A stretch of 51,940 nt of DNA from an uncultured Bacteroidales bacterium (lineage in GTDB: Bacteria; Bacteroidota; Bacteroidia; Bacteroidales; F082): NCBI GenBank assembly GCA_905236635.1, contig CAJOCJ010000013.1, positions 1 to 51,940 of the forward strand, read 5' to 3'. Every line of letters starts with the position of its first letter. The stretch's first letter is position 1. Positions 1-9,655 of this stretch are shown here, piece after piece. A program made the position numbers and the translations under genes. The notes under the pieces were generated by a model, which was not told where the DNA came from, ran no database searches, and saw only the letters and a program-made list of their open reading frames with translations.

Positions 1-1
1 C

Positions 2-499
2 GAGCTCGCACAGGCTCAGATGACACGTGAGATCTTCCCGAAGGCTACTTTGAAATACATGCCTCCGACCAAGTTCATGACAGGTAACATCTTCCGCGGC
101 CACATCCAGGATGCTCTGTTCAACATAATCGGAATCTGGACACATCAGGGAATCCAGCTGCTCGGTATGCCTACCGAGGCTATCCACACCCCGTTCATGA
201 GCGACCGTTATCTCTCAATCGAGAACGCTAAATACATCTTCAACAATATGCACAGCATAGGCGAGGAGATGGAATTCCGTGAAGGCGGCATCTGCCGTGA
301 ACGTGCCAAGTTAGTGTTAAACAACACAATAGCATTGCTCGAGGAAATTGTGAAAGAAGGCTTGTTCACCGCATTGGAGAAAGGTATCTTTGGCGATGTG
401 AAACGTCCGAAGAACGGCGGTAAGGGTCTTGAAGGCGTCACCCAAAAAGGTGAAAATTATTACAACCCGTTCGTGGAGATAATGAAGGGAAAGAGATAG
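2..499 (+). CDS. kamD: D-lysine 5,6-aminomutase alpha subunit, C-terminal part (5' end outside window)
   Basis: The frame is open from base 2, so this is the C-terminal ~165 residues of a longer protein (the family is about 515-520 residues). The segments MPPTKFMTGNIFRGHIQDA, GMPTEAIHTPFMSDRYL and GIFGDVKRPKNGGKGLEG match my recollection of the KamD C-terminus. The holoenzyme (KamD plus KamE) uses adenosylcobalamin and PLP to move the terminal amino group of D-lysine or L-beta-lysine to carbon 5, a cytoplasmic step of lysine fermentation to acetate and butyrate. The cobalamin-binding partner KamE does not follow; a peptidase gene starts 41 bp downstream, so this is the last fermentation gene of its operon and kamE, if present nearby, must lie upstream. 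An ornithine 4,5-aminomutase subunit is a less likely alternative. Confidence 0.85.
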   Translation, partial: ELAQAQMTREIFPKATLKYMPPTKFMTGNIFRGHIQDALFNIIGIWTHQGIQLLGMPTEAIHTPFMSDRYLSIENAKYIFNNMHSIGEEMEFREGGICRERAKLVLNNTIALLEEIVKEGLFTALEKGIFGDVKRPKNGGKGLEGVTQKGENYYNPFVEIMKGKR

Positions 500-501
500 T
501 T

Positions 502-535
502 AGTTAAAAGTTAAAAGAGTAAAGTTAAAAGAGAG
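502..535. repeat. Imperfect GTTAAAAG micro-repeat in the spacer
   Basis: The 41-bp gap between kamD and the S9 peptidase is almost filled by three imperfect copies of (A)GTTAAAAG, interrupted by AGTA. It resembles other low-complexity spacer repeats in this window, near 9601, 20538, 37034 and 37967. No promoter motif is visible in the gap, so read-through from kamD is possible. Confidence 0.6.
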
Positions 536-540
536 TCAAT

Positions 541-2673
541 ATGAAATTTAAAACCACATTATTAATAATAGGTGTAATGGCAATGTTATCATCTTGCGAT
601 TCACGTTATAAGATTAAGGAATATCCTAAGGCAGACCGCGACGAGACTGTCGTGGACGTTTATTTTGGCACTGAGGTCACTGACCCGTATCGTTGGCTTG
701 AAAACGACACTTCGGCGGCAACGAATTCTTGGGTTGAGGCCCAGAGAGCTCTCACCGACGAGTATATTAGCCATATCCCGTTAAGGGAGAAGATTAAAGA
801 GCGCTTGACGCAAATCGCTGATTATGAACGCTATGGCATTCCGTGGAAACGTTTTGGAAAGTATTTCTACAGCAAAAACGATGGTTTGCAGAATCAGAGC
901 GTGTATTACATGCAGGACGCTCTCGACAGCGAGCCTGAGGTGTTGCTGGACCCGAACAAACTGTCGGACGACGGCACTGTATCGCTTGGCAGCATGAGTT
1001 TCTCCAACGACGGCAAATACATGGCTTACACCATCCAACGCAGCGGCTCCGACTGGGAAGAGATCTATGTGATGGATGTGGCAACGAAAGAGCTGCTTCC
1101 CGACCATATCGAATGGGCTAAGTTCACAGGCGCAAGCTGGTATAAAGACGGCTTCTTCTATGCCGCTTACGACAAGCCGGTGGATGGCAAGGAGTTCTCC
1201 AATGTCAACGAAAACCATAAGATTTACTATCATAAGCTCGGCGAGCCTCAGGAAAACGACGTGCTGTTCTACGAAAACCCGGCGCAGCCACGTTATTTCC
1301 ACGGTGTCGGTCTGAGCGATGACGAGCACTACATGTTCCTCGAAGAGAGCGGTCAGGGTGCAGGACATACCCTGTGGCTGCGCGACATGAACGACCCGAA
1401 AGGAGAGTTTGTGCAGATTGCTTTCGACATGGACTATTTCTATTCGCCACTCGACATTATCGACGGCAAGATGTACATCATGACAAACTACGACGCACCA
1501 AAAGGCATGGTATGTGTAGTAAATGTTGATGATTTGAGCAAGGCCTCCATCGAAAACTGGGAGGTTTTGATTCCTGAAAACGACAACGTGATGGTTGGCG
1601 CACAGCTTGGCGCAGGCAAGATGATTGTCACCTACGACCAGGACGCTTCGAACCATGTTTTCGTTTACAACCTCGACGGCACTATGCAACATGAGGTGCA
1701 GCTGCCTACATTCGGTGCGACAGGCTTCTCGTCACGTTATGAGGAACCTGAGATATTCTACGCTTTCACCTCGTTCACATTCCCGACGACTATTTACAAA
1801 TACGATATCGATGCTAACACTTCGGAGGTGTTCCGCTCTCCTAAGGTTGACTTCAACCCGGAGGACTACACCACAGAGCAGGTGTTCTTCGCCAGCAAGG
1901 ACGGCACACGTGTCCCGATGTTCCTGACTTACAAGAAAGACCTCAAGAAAGACGGCAAAAACCCGACTTTGCTTTATGGCTACGGCGGCTTCAACATCAC
2001 TCTGAACCCTGGTTTCTCTGTGATGCGCATCCCGTTCCTCGAGATGGGCGGCGTTTATGCCATGGCCAACCTCCGTGGCGGCAACGAATACGGCGAGGAA
2101 TGGCATTTGGCCGGCACCAAGCTGCAGAAACAGAATGTGTTTGACGATTTTATCGCGGCAGCCGAATACCTTATTAATAATAAATACACTTCACCTGATT
2201 ATCTCGCCATCAATGGTGGCTCTAACGGAGGCTTGCTGGTCGGCGCTGTCGTCAACCAGCGTCCGGAGCTGTTCCGCGTGGCGGTGCCTCAGGTGGGAGT
2301 GATGGACATGTTGCGTTACCACTTGTTCACGATAGGCTGGAACTGGGCCAGCGACTACGGCACCAGCGAAGACAGCGAGGAGATGTTCAAGGCGTTGTAT
2401 GCCTATTCTCCGCTGCACACCATCAAGAGCGGCAAGGACGTGCATTATCCTGCCATCATGGTGACGACCGCCGACCATGACGACCGCGTGGTCCCGGCTC
2501 ACTCGTTCAAATATGCGGCTACTTTGCAGGCGGCGGAGACTGGCGATGAGCCGAAGATCATCCGTATCGATAGCAAAGCCGGACACGGGGGCGGCAAACC
2601 GATGGCGAAAGTCATCGAAGAGCAGGCCGACATCTACGCTTTCATCCTTTATAATATGGGAATTGAGAAATAG
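541..2673 (+). CDS. Prolyl oligopeptidase family S9 serine peptidase, lipoprotein
   Basis: The 710-residue protein has the usual prolyl oligopeptidase length. An N-terminal hydrophobic stretch ends in lipobox LSSC (Cys19), so it should be exported and lipidated. The N-terminal YPKADRDETVVDVYFGTEVTDPYRWLEN is the typical S9A entry region. Residues ~70-430 would form the beta-propeller that restricts access to peptides. The C-terminal alpha/beta hydrolase carries the triad Ser561 (GGSNGG), Asp647 (DHDDRVVP) and His682 (AGHGGG), spaced as in porcine prolyl oligopeptidase (Ser554/Asp641/His680). It should cleave short peptides after proline in the periplasm or at the surface, feeding peptide and amino-acid fermentation. 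That fits the lysine-fermentation gene upstream, although the shared operon is inference. The efflux adaptor gene begins 30 bp downstream. Confidence 0.92.
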   Translation: MKFKTTLLIIGVMAMLSSCDSRYKIKEYPKADRDETVVDVYFGTEVTDPYRWLENDTSAATNSWVEAQRALTDEYISHIPLREKIKERLTQIADYERYGIPWKRFGKYFYSKNDGLQNQSVYYMQDALDSEPEVLLDPNKLSDDGTVSLGSMSFSNDGKYMAYTIQRSGSDWEEIYVMDVATKELLPDHIEWAKFTGASWYKDGFFYAAYDKPVDGKEFSNVNENHKIYYHKLGEPQENDVLFYENPAQPRYFHGVGLSDDEHYMFLEESGQGAGHTLWLRDMNDPKGEFVQIAFDMDYFYSPLDIIDGKMYIMTNYDAPKGMVCVVNVDDLSKASIENWEVLIPENDNVMVGAQLGAGKMIVTYDQDASNHVFVYNLDGTMQHEVQLPTFGATGFSSRYEEPEIFYAFTSFTFPTTIYKYDIDANTSEVFRSPKVDFNPEDYTTEQVFFASKDGTRVPMFLTYKKDLKKDGKNPTLLYGYGGFNITLNPGFSVMRIPFLEMGGVYAMANLRGGNEYGEEWHLAGTKLQKQNVFDDFIAAAEYLINNKYTSPDYLAINGGSNGGLLVGAVVNQRPELFRVAVPQVGVMDMLRYHLFTIGWNWASDYGTSEDSEEMFKALYAYSPLHTIKSGKDVHYPAIMVTTADHDDRVVPAHSFKYAATLQAAETGDEPKIIRIDSKAGHGGGKPMAKVIEEQADIYAFILYNMGIEK

Positions 2674-2703
2674 TTTTAGAATTAATCTTGAAAATATAAT
2701 ACG

Positions 2704-3720
2704 ATGAGAATCAAGCAGTTATTGTTAGTTTCACTGTCATTGCTATTGCTGGGATGCGGTGAAAAGAAAGATCAGAATCAGCAGTATGACCCGGCTATTC
2801 CGGTGAATGTTTTAGTTGTCGAATCCAACGAAGGGACAAATTTCCGCCATTATATCGGCACACTGAAGAGTGAGGTTAAAATGGCTATGTCGTTTCCTCT
2901 TGGCGGCACTCTTACCAACATTTACGTCAACAACGGACAGAAGGTGAAAAAGGGCGCTATCATCGCCAAGGTTGATGAGACTACGGCGAAGAGCCTGCAT
3001 GACGCTGCATTGGCATCGCTGAATCAGGCTGAAGACGGCTACAAACGTCTGAAAACCGTTCATGAAGAAGGCGGCATCAGCGACGTGCGTTGGGTCCAGA
3101 TGGAGACCGACCTCGAGAAGGCTCGTCAGACTGAGATCTCGACACGCAAGAACCTCGAAGACTGCACCATCTACGCTCCTCAGGACGGCGTCATCAGTAT
3201 GGATGAGCGTGTCATCGGTCAGTTGATGCGTCCGTCGGAGACTTTTTGCAATCTCATCGATATGAACAAACTCATCGTGGAGTTTTCAGTTCCAGAAAAG
3301 GAAGTGGGATTAATTAATGTAGGTGACAAGGCTTACGCTGTGATTCAGGCTTTGGATGATATGGAGAAAGAGATTGAAATATCAGACAAATCGATTGTTT
3401 CAAATCCTTTCGGACATACATACAATATCAAGGCGAGAATCAATATTGACGGAAAAGACGCGCTGCCAGGTATGGTTACGAAGATTCATATCAACACTAC
3501 GGCATTGTCGGGTATTGTCGTTCCTGCATCATGTGTGCAGACAGTAGCTGACGGATTGGCGGTGTGGATTGTGAAAAACGGCAAGGCATATCGTCAAATC
3601 ATCGAAGTGGGCGATTTTGTGAAAAATGGAGTGCTTGTCAGCAAAGGCCTCAATTATGGTGACACCATCGTCACGGTGGGCTATCAGAAATTGTACAATG
3701 GAGCTAAAGTCTCTTTTTAA
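2704..3720 (+). CDS. RND efflux periplasmic adaptor (membrane fusion protein), lipoprotein
   Basis: 338 residues with lipobox LLGC (Cys18). The layout is that of an HlyD/AcrA-type adaptor: a lipoyl half-motif around residues 60-85 (GGTLTNIYVNNGQKVKKGAIIAKVD), a short helical hairpin (~90-150), the second lipoyl half (DCTIYAPQDGVISMDERVIGQLM), a beta-barrel domain and a membrane-proximal domain ending near GDTIVTVGYQKLYNGAKVSF. It would bridge the inner-membrane pump and the outer-membrane channel in the periplasm. The pump and channel are encoded 29 bp downstream, so the three components form one transcription unit. No regulator is adjacent and the substrate cannot be told from sequence. Confidence 0.9.
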   Translation: MRIKQLLLVSLSLLLLGCGEKKDQNQQYDPAIPVNVLVVESNEGTNFRHYIGTLKSEVKMAMSFPLGGTLTNIYVNNGQKVKKGAIIAKVDETTAKSLHDAALASLNQAEDGYKRLKTVHEEGGISDVRWVQMETDLEKARQTEISTRKNLEDCTIYAPQDGVISMDERVIGQLMRPSETFCNLIDMNKLIVEFSVPEKEVGLINVGDKAYAVIQALDDMEKEIEISDKSIVSNPFGHTYNIKARINIDGKDALPGMVTKIHINTTALSGIVVPASCVQTVADGLAVWIVKNGKAYRQIIEVGDFVKNGVLVSKGLNYGDTIVTVGYQKLYNGAKVSF

Positions 3721-3749
3721 CTAATTTATAATCAATAAAATAGAGATTT

Positions 3750-6700
3750 ATGGCCAGAAAAAGAAATATTGTCGAAGCCGCGATGAGGAATCACACACTG
3801 GTGTCGTTCTTCCTTGTGGTTATCGTCATCTTCGGATTTTTCTCACTTCCTCGTCTGAAGAAGAACGAGTTCCCGGATGTAACGATACGTACTGGCGTGG
3901 TGGCTGTCGTTTATCCTGGCGCCACGGCCAATGAGATAGAGGAGAGGGTGGCAGGTACAGTTGAACAGTATCTGTTTACCTTCAGCGATGTCGATAAAAA
4001 CAACACCTATTCGTATTCCAAAGATGGGATGCTGATAGTCATCGTCAACCTCAATAATGATTGTGTAGATGCAAAGATGACATGGTCGCGTATCCGTCAG
4101 GGTTTGCTGTTGTTTAAGCAGACGGATTTGCCTAAAGGTGTTATCGCCACTGCTGTCATCGATGACTTCGGTAATGCATCGTCGTTGCTTCTCGCCATCG
4201 AGAGTGACCAACGTTCGTCGCGTGAGCTTCGTGATTTTGCTGACAAGCTATCTGAGAAGCTGCGTACCATCCCGACGATGGGTAACATCAAGATTGTGGG
4301 CGAGCAGAAGGAGGAGATAGCCGTCTATATGGATCCTGCGCGCATGACGCAATACGCTGTCTCGCCTAGTATGGTGACGGCAGAACTCGCTGCACATAGC
4401 TTGCGTACCATCTCAGGAACGCTCGATAACGAAGAGGGTCAGGCTTTGATTCATGTTGACGTGCCTATCGACGATATGTATCAGCTCAGCGAGATGGTGG
4501 TGTTCTCCGACCCGATAACAGGGCAGGTGGTGAAGCTCCGCGACGTGGCACGTCTCGAGCGCCGCTATCAGGAATCATCACAGTATATCCAGTATTCCGA
4601 CAGCCTTGTCGACAACAACCGATGCCTGATATTCTCTATGGAGATGCGTCCGGGATATAACGTGGTGGCTTTTGGTGACGAGGTGAATGAGAAAATCGAC
4701 GCTTTCTTGAAGACGGCACCGCCTGACATCAAGGTGCATCGTATCACCGACCAGCCTGCTGTAGTCAACAAATCGGTGCTGTCGTTCTTGAGAGACCTCA
4801 TCGAGGCTATCCTCATCGTTATCTTGGTGATGCTCATGCTGTTTCCATTGAGGACGGCTTTGGTGTCGTCAACCTCGGTGCCAGTGTGTATCGCGGCGGC
4901 ATGGGCTATTATGTACCTCCTCGGAATGGAGCTTAACACCGTGACTCTGGCGGCTCTCATCGTCGTCTTGGGTATGATTGTCGACGACTCTGTGGTGGTC
5001 ATCGACGGCTATTCCGACATGCTTGCGGAAGGGCATTCGCGATGGTATTCGGCGGCGGTGTCAACAAAGCAGCTCATGACATCAATGCTCATCGCCACAT
5101 GCTCCATCTCGTGTATGTTCTTCCCGATGTTGCCATTGATGAAAGGTACCAACATGGGTGACTTCATCAACCTGTTCCCATGGGCAATCTTCATCACCTT
5201 GGCATGCAGTTTCTTCTACGCCATCTGGGTGATTCCGTTTATGTCGGCGAGAATGATTGCGCCTTCAAACCCTAACAAACGCTCGCGTTTTGAGAAGATA
5301 CAGGCTAAGTTTTTTGATTTGCTTCAGAATACTTATAAAAGAATTCTTAACGTCTGTTTCCGTCATAAATGGGCTACAGTAATCGTGGCTTTGGCTTCGG
5401 TGGTGATAGGAATTTTCTTCTTTACGAAAATAAACATCCAGATGCTGCCTAAGGCAGAGCGTGACAGTTTTGCCGTTGAGATCCATCTCGCGTCGGGCAG
5501 TTCGATAGAGGAGACGGCGGCAGTGGCTGACTCGTTGACGAAGATTCTGAAGGCTGACAAACGTGTGAAGTCGGTGACAGCATTCCTCGGAATGGCATCG
5601 CCACGTTTCCATATGACATACGCGCCAGAGCCTACTCCGACAAACGCTTACGCTCAGTTTATTGTGATTACGGATTCAGATGTGGCCACCAAGGAGATGA
5701 TGAATGAATATTCTCAGAAATATGAGAATTATTTCCCAATAGCGCAGATCCGTTTCAAACAGATGGACTATCAGATTGTCAACGCACCAGTGGAATATTA
5801 TATCAAAGGTGATGACTATGAGCAACTTAGCGTTGTCAATGACTCCATTAAGGCGTTTATGAAGAGAAACCCTAACTTATTCTACGTGCATTCCGATTTC
5901 GATGAGACTGAAGAAGTCATCGAGGTGGAACTCGACATGGAAGAAGCCACACGTCTCGGTGTGACCCAGTCGGTGCTGTCGGTTTATCTGGCGGGCGCTC
6001 TGTCGGGCAGCAATATAGTGTCGTTATGGGAAGGCGGTTATAATCTGCATACTACAGTATATACCGAGGGAGTCCATGATATTGATTATGAGGGACTTGG
6101 CAATATGCTTATTCCGACCTCGCGTCCTGGCGAATGGGTGCCTCTGCGTCAGGTAGCTCAGCTGAAACCTGTGTTCCGTCATAACAACATGCCTCACCGC
6201 AATGGCATGAAATGTATCACCGTGGCGGCCGATGTCATGCCGGGAGCAGGACAGCTCAAGGAGTTTGCCAATATAGACAAATACATCGCAACACTTGATA
6301 TTCCTGATGATATCATCATTGAAAAAGGCGGTTCGATGGCGGTGACGGTTGACACCATGCCTTCACTCATCCAATCGATTGTCGCTGCTATTGTGGTGAT
6401 GTTTATAGTACTGATTATCCATTATACGAAAATCGGCATTTCATTTCTGTCTCTCTCAGTATCGGTGCTTTGTATTTTTGGCTCGATGCTCGGTTTGTGG
6501 ATGTTCGGTCTCGACTTGTCGGTCACCGCAATATTGGGTATCATCTCACTCATCGGTATCATAGTGCGAAACGCCATCATCATGTACGACTATGCCGCTG
6601 AGTTACGTGAGAAAGAGCATATCTCTGTGCATCAGGCCGCCTATGAGGCCGGTCTGCGCCGAATGAGACCTATCTTCCTGACATCAGCGACGACAGCTCT

Positions 6701-8255
6701 CGGCGTCATCCCGATGATTTTGGCGAAGACGCTTCTTTGGGAGCCTATGGGTGTGGTGATCTGCTTCGGTACTATACTCACATTCCCATTGGTGGTGACG
6801 GTGCTTCCAGTGGCTTACTGTCTTGCCTTCGACGCTGGTGAGAATGACAAGAAAATATGGGAACGACTCAACCTCAGATTCTTGAAAAACCTCGACAAAC
6901 GCGACAAACGTAACGAGAAAAGGAATATGAAAACTTATATATTGATAGCGCTATTAGCGGTTTTGCCGCTCGGATTGAGTGCGCAGGCCCCAGAAGCCCT
7001 TACCCTTGACTCATGTTTTGCATTGGCAAGAGCCAATAATGCGCAGTTCAAGACAAACCAGATTGAGATAGAGAAGGCGAAAGAGGTCAAGAAACAGGTC
7101 TTTACTAAGTTTTTCCCTCAGGTGAGCGTCGATTATGTCAATTATTGGGCGCAGAAACCTATCGTCCAATATGGTGTTGACGACATCCACGATGAGTTTG
7201 GCGAGATTCTGAAGGCTATCATTCTGTTCCTTGATGAGGCAGGCTTGGATATCCCGATGGGAATAGACCTGATGAAGAAAGGCCAAAGTGTCAGTGCGAC
7301 GGCGATACAGCCGATTTATGCCGGTGGTCGTATCAGAAACGGCAACAAGCTTGCTAAACTTGGTATTGAAGCCGCTGAACTTGAGGCCTCGGTTTCAGAA
7401 CGAGATGTGATGGAAAGCATTGAATCCACTTACTATCTCGTGGTCGGGCTGCAGTCAAAGGTGGCTACCATAGAGTCGGCCCTGACATTGATTGACTCGC
7501 TTGAACATAATGTCGATGTGGCTCTGAAGGCAGGTCTTGTCACCAAGAACGACAAGTTGCGTGTGGCACTGGAACGTAACAAATACCAGGCATTACAGCT
7601 GCAGCTTAACAACGGCATAGTGCTGGCGTCACAGCTTCTCTGCCAGGAGATAGGCATCGACTATCCTGAAGAAGGGCTGAATCTCGATAATGAGGTCGAA
7701 CATGCCGGTGTCTTCACTGAAAACGACGGTTTTGAGCGTCCGGAGGTGCGTCTGCTTCAGCTTCAGATCGATGCGGAGACCTATTACAAACGCCTGACGA
7801 GAGGCGAGGCGCTGCCTGAGTTTGGTATCGGAGCCATGCTGACATACGGCAATATGATTAAGAGCTACAAGAGCAACGCCATCCTCTTTGCTAAGATTTC
7901 GGTGCCGATAACCAAGTGGTGGGAGACATCGCATAAGATCAAGGAGCACAACCTGAATATCGAGCAGTATGAAGTCATGCAGCAAGACATGATGGAGAAG
8001 ATGACGCTTCAGGAGAAGCAGGCATACAACCAGATGGTTGAGGCAGAGGCCCTGCTGCAGTCGGATCAGGCCGCTCTCGATATGGCAGCTGAAAACTATC
8101 GTATTGCGGAGCTGAACTACCGTGCAGGTATGATCACTCTCACCGATGTGTTGGAGGCTAACTCACTGCTCCTGCAGGCACAAAATGCCATCACCGACAG
8201 GCAGATAACATACGTGTCGGCTCGTCGCAGATATCACGATTTGACCGGAAAATAA
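3750..8255 (+). CDS. RND efflux permease and TolC-like outer-membrane protein in a single open frame
   Basis: 1501 codons without a stop. Residues 1-~1055 form a complete RND permease: first membrane segment near residue 20, two porter regions, and the proton-relay pair Asp412-Asp413 in TM4 (GMIVDDSVVVID). TM10 reads IGIIVRNAI, with Arg at the equivalent of the AcrB lysine. A basic linker (LNLRFLKNLDKRDKRNEKRN) leads to Met1060, followed by a signal-peptide-like segment (MKTYILIALLAVLPLGLSAQA) and ~440 residues of a TolC/OEP family protein with two alpha-helical repeats. As written this is a permease-channel fusion with an internal signal sequence. An AGGA lies only 2-3 nt before ATG 6927, which is poor spacing for independent initiation. 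In the other two frames a stop sits right at the junction (TAA 6911, TGA 6928), so a one-base sequencing error splitting two genes cannot be excluded. The HAE or HME subclass is undecided. Confidence 0.88.
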   Translation: MARKRNIVEAAMRNHTLVSFFLVVIVIFGFFSLPRLKKNEFPDVTIRTGVVAVVYPGATANEIEERVAGTVEQYLFTFSDVDKNNTYSYSKDGMLIVIVNLNNDCVDAKMTWSRIRQGLLLFKQTDLPKGVIATAVIDDFGNASSLLLAIESDQRSSRELRDFADKLSEKLRTIPTMGNIKIVGEQKEEIAVYMDPARMTQYAVSPSMVTAELAAHSLRTISGTLDNEEGQALIHVDVPIDDMYQLSEMVVFSDPITGQVVKLRDVARLERRYQESSQYIQYSDSLVDNNRCLIFSMEMRPGYNVVAFGDEVNEKIDAFLKTAPPDIKVHRITDQPAVVNKSVLSFLRDLIEAILIVILVMLMLFPLRTALVSSTSVPVCIAAAWAIMYLLGMELNTVTLAALIVVLGMIVDDSVVVIDGYSDMLAEGHSRWYSAAVSTKQLMTSMLIATCSISCMFFPMLPLMKGTNMGDFINLFPWAIFITLACSFFYAIWVIPFMSARMIAPSNPNKRSRFEKIQAKFFDLLQNTYKRILNVCFRHKWATVIVALASVVIGIFFFTKINIQMLPKAERDSFAVEIHLASGSSIEETAAVADSLTKILKADKRVKSVTAFLGMASPRFHMTYAPEPTPTNAYAQFIVITDSDVATKEMMNEYSQKYENYFPIAQIRFKQMDYQIVNAPVEYYIKGDDYEQLSVVNDSIKAFMKRNPNLFYVHSDFDETEEVIEVELDMEEATRLGVTQSVLSVYLAGALSGSNIVSLWEGGYNLHTTVYTEGVHDIDYEGLGNMLIPTSRPGEWVPLRQVAQLKPVFRHNNMPHRNGMKCITVAADVMPGAGQLKEFANIDKYIATLDIPDDIIIEKGGSMAVTVDTMPSLIQSIVAAIVVMFIVLIIHYTKIGISFLSLSVSVLCIFGSMLGLWMFGLDLSVTAILGIISLIGIIVRNAIIMYDYAAELREKEHISVHQAAYEAGLRRMRPIFLTSATTALGVIPMILAKTLLWEPMGVVICFGTILTFPLVVTVLPVAYCLAFDAGENDKKIWERLNLRFLKNLDKRDKRNEKRNMKTYILIALLAVLPLGLSAQAPEALTLDSCFALARANNAQFKTNQIEIEKAKEVKKQVFTKFFPQVSVDYVNYWAQKPIVQYGVDDIHDEFGEILKAIILFLDEAGLDIPMGIDLMKKGQSVSATAIQPIYAGGRIRNGNKLAKLGIEAAELEASVSERDVMESIESTYYLVVGLQSKVATIESALTLIDSLEHNVDVALKAGLVTKNDKLRVALERNKYQALQLQLNNGIVLASQLLCQEIGIDYPEEGLNLDNEVEHAGVFTENDGFERPEVRLLQLQIDAETYYKRLTRGEALPEFGIGAMLTYGNMIKSYKSNAILFAKISVPITKWWETSHKIKEHNLNIEQYEVMQQDMMEKMTLQEKQAYNQMVEAEALLQSDQAALDMAAENYRIAELNYRAGMITLTDVLEANSLLLQAQNAITDRQITYVSARRRYHDLTGK

Positions 8256-8261
8256 GAGGTT

Positions 8262-9584
8262 TTACTCGATTCCTCTCAAGTCTTTGTACAGCTGCACGGC
8301 GTACAGATCTGTCATGTTTGAGATGTAATCTAGGACGACTTGTATCTTTGAATACAGGTCGTCTTTTTCTGTCTTGAATTGGTCGGGGATAATCGACATC
8401 AGGCGTTTGTGATAACCGCTGTCAGGATTAAGGACGGCATCCATGAACTCGTTCATCAGGCTTCCGATGATGTTGTAGCCTGTCACCTCGATCTTCACCA
8501 CCGACGGATGTTTGTAGATGTTCGGCACGGAGAAGCTTCTGCAGCCTTCGAGGGCGTCGTTTTCGAGCTTCGGCAGATGTGAGATGAGACTGTTTTTGAA
8601 CGTTCCTGCCATGATGTCGTCGTAGTTCTCGATGAACACCTTCGACACGCAGTCCACCAGCTTGTTGATGACGGTGGCGCGCAGGAATGCCATGCGTTCG
8701 TTGGCGTCGGTGACGGTCTTGAAGACATGCTCGCGACGCTCGAAGAACCAAGCTTCTTCGGGTCTGTTCGGGTCGAAGAACGCCGTGAAATGCTTGTCGA
8801 TGTCGACGGTCTGTATGATGCCGCGTTTGTGTGCGTCTTCCATGTCAAGGATGAGATAGCAGATGTCGTCGGCGGCCTCCATCATATATGACAGCGGATG
8901 ACGTGCGTAAATAGGCTTCTCATTGTCGAGACGTGGTATGCCGCAGCCTTCCATCACCTTCTCGAAATGCTCGATTTCGCTGTTGAATACGTTATATTTC
9001 TTGCGGTCGCCCTTGCCGAACGAAGGGTAGGGGTATTTTATCAGCGTTGCCAAGGATGCGTATGTCAGCGAGAGTCCGCCTTCGCGACGCCCTGCAAACT
9101 GATGTGTGAGCTGGCGGAAAGCGTTGGCGTTGCCTTCGAATGAGATGAGGTCAGACCATTGATATTCAGGGATTTGACTCTCCAGTTTCTTGCCTTCGCC
9201 GAACTTGAAATAGCTGCTCATCGTCTCTTCGCCTGAATGACCGAAAGGCGGGTTGCCGAGGTCGTGGGCGAGGCATGCCGTAGATACTATGGTGTCGATG
9301 TCGTAGATGATGTTATGGAAGTCGGGACCGTATTTCTCGATGAGGAACTTCGACACTTTACGTGCTATCGAGCGGCCGACGCTGGCCACCTCGAGGCTGT
9401 GTGTCAGTCGGTTATGCACGAGCTTGGCGCCTGGTAAGGCGAACACCTGCGTCTTGTTTTGCAGACGATGGAAGATGTTGGAGAAGATGATACGGTCGTA
9501 GTCTCTCTGAAACTCGTTTCTGATGTCGGCCACGCTCTGTGCGCGAGCCTCACGTTTTGCTGATAATAACGATTCCCAATTCAT
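8262..9584 (-). CDS. dgt: Deoxyguanosinetriphosphate triphosphohydrolase (dGTPase), HD superfamily
   Basis: 440 residues from ATG 9584; a TTG three codons upstream is in frame but less likely. The HD metal site is seen as HNRLTHSLEV (His62) and CLAHDLGNPPFGHSGE (His107-Asp108). The N-terminal SVADIRNEFQRDYDRIIFSNIFHRLQNKTQVF is typical of dGTPases. The enzyme splits dGTP (some members act on other dNTPs) to deoxynucleoside and triphosphate in the cytoplasm, controlling dNTP pools; some homologues limit phage replication. The gene ends 6 bp from the efflux frame on the other strand. It lies downstream of tsaD on the same strand across a 68-bp repeat-rich gap with no promoter motif, so co-transcription with tsaD is plausible. 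Confidence 0.93.
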   Translation of the reverse strand: MNWESLLSAKREARAQSVADIRNEFQRDYDRIIFSNIFHRLQNKTQVFALPGAKLVHNRLTHSLEVASVGRSIARKVSKFLIEKYGPDFHNIIYDIDTIVSTACLAHDLGNPPFGHSGEETMSSYFKFGEGKKLESQIPEYQWSDLISFEGNANAFRQLTHQFAGRREGGLSLTYASLATLIKYPYPSFGKGDRKKYNVFNSEIEHFEKVMEGCGIPRLDNEKPIYARHPLSYMMEAADDICYLILDMEDAHKRGIIQTVDIDKHFTAFFDPNRPEEAWFFERREHVFKTVTDANERMAFLRATVINKLVDCVSKVFIENYDDIMAGTFKNSLISHLPKLENDALEGCRSFSVPNIYKHPSVVKIEVTGYNIIGSLMNEFMDAVLNPDSGYHKRLMSIIPDQFKTEKDDLYSKIQVVLDYISNMTDLYAVQLYKDLRGIE

Positions 9585-9600
9585 ACTCGTCAATACACTG

Positions 9601-9655
9601 TTTAACTTTACACTTTTAACTTAAAACTACTCTAAACTCTACACTCTAAACTTTA
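9601..9655. repeat. ACTTTA/CTCTAAACT micro-repeat spacer
   Basis: The spacer between tsaD and dgt consists of short imperfect units (TTTAACTTTACAC, TTTTAACTTAAAAC, then TCTAAACTC, TCTAAACTT). It is AT-rich and lacks a TAnnTTTG motif in the direction of dgt. It belongs to the same style of low-complexity spacer as those at 502 and 37967. The last bases include the tsaD stop codon. Confidence 0.55.

Noticed and set aside
781..1692. A 303-codon open frame antisense to the S9 peptidase
   Set aside because: It lies wholly inside a convincing peptidase gene and its translation has no recognisable domain, signal or start context.
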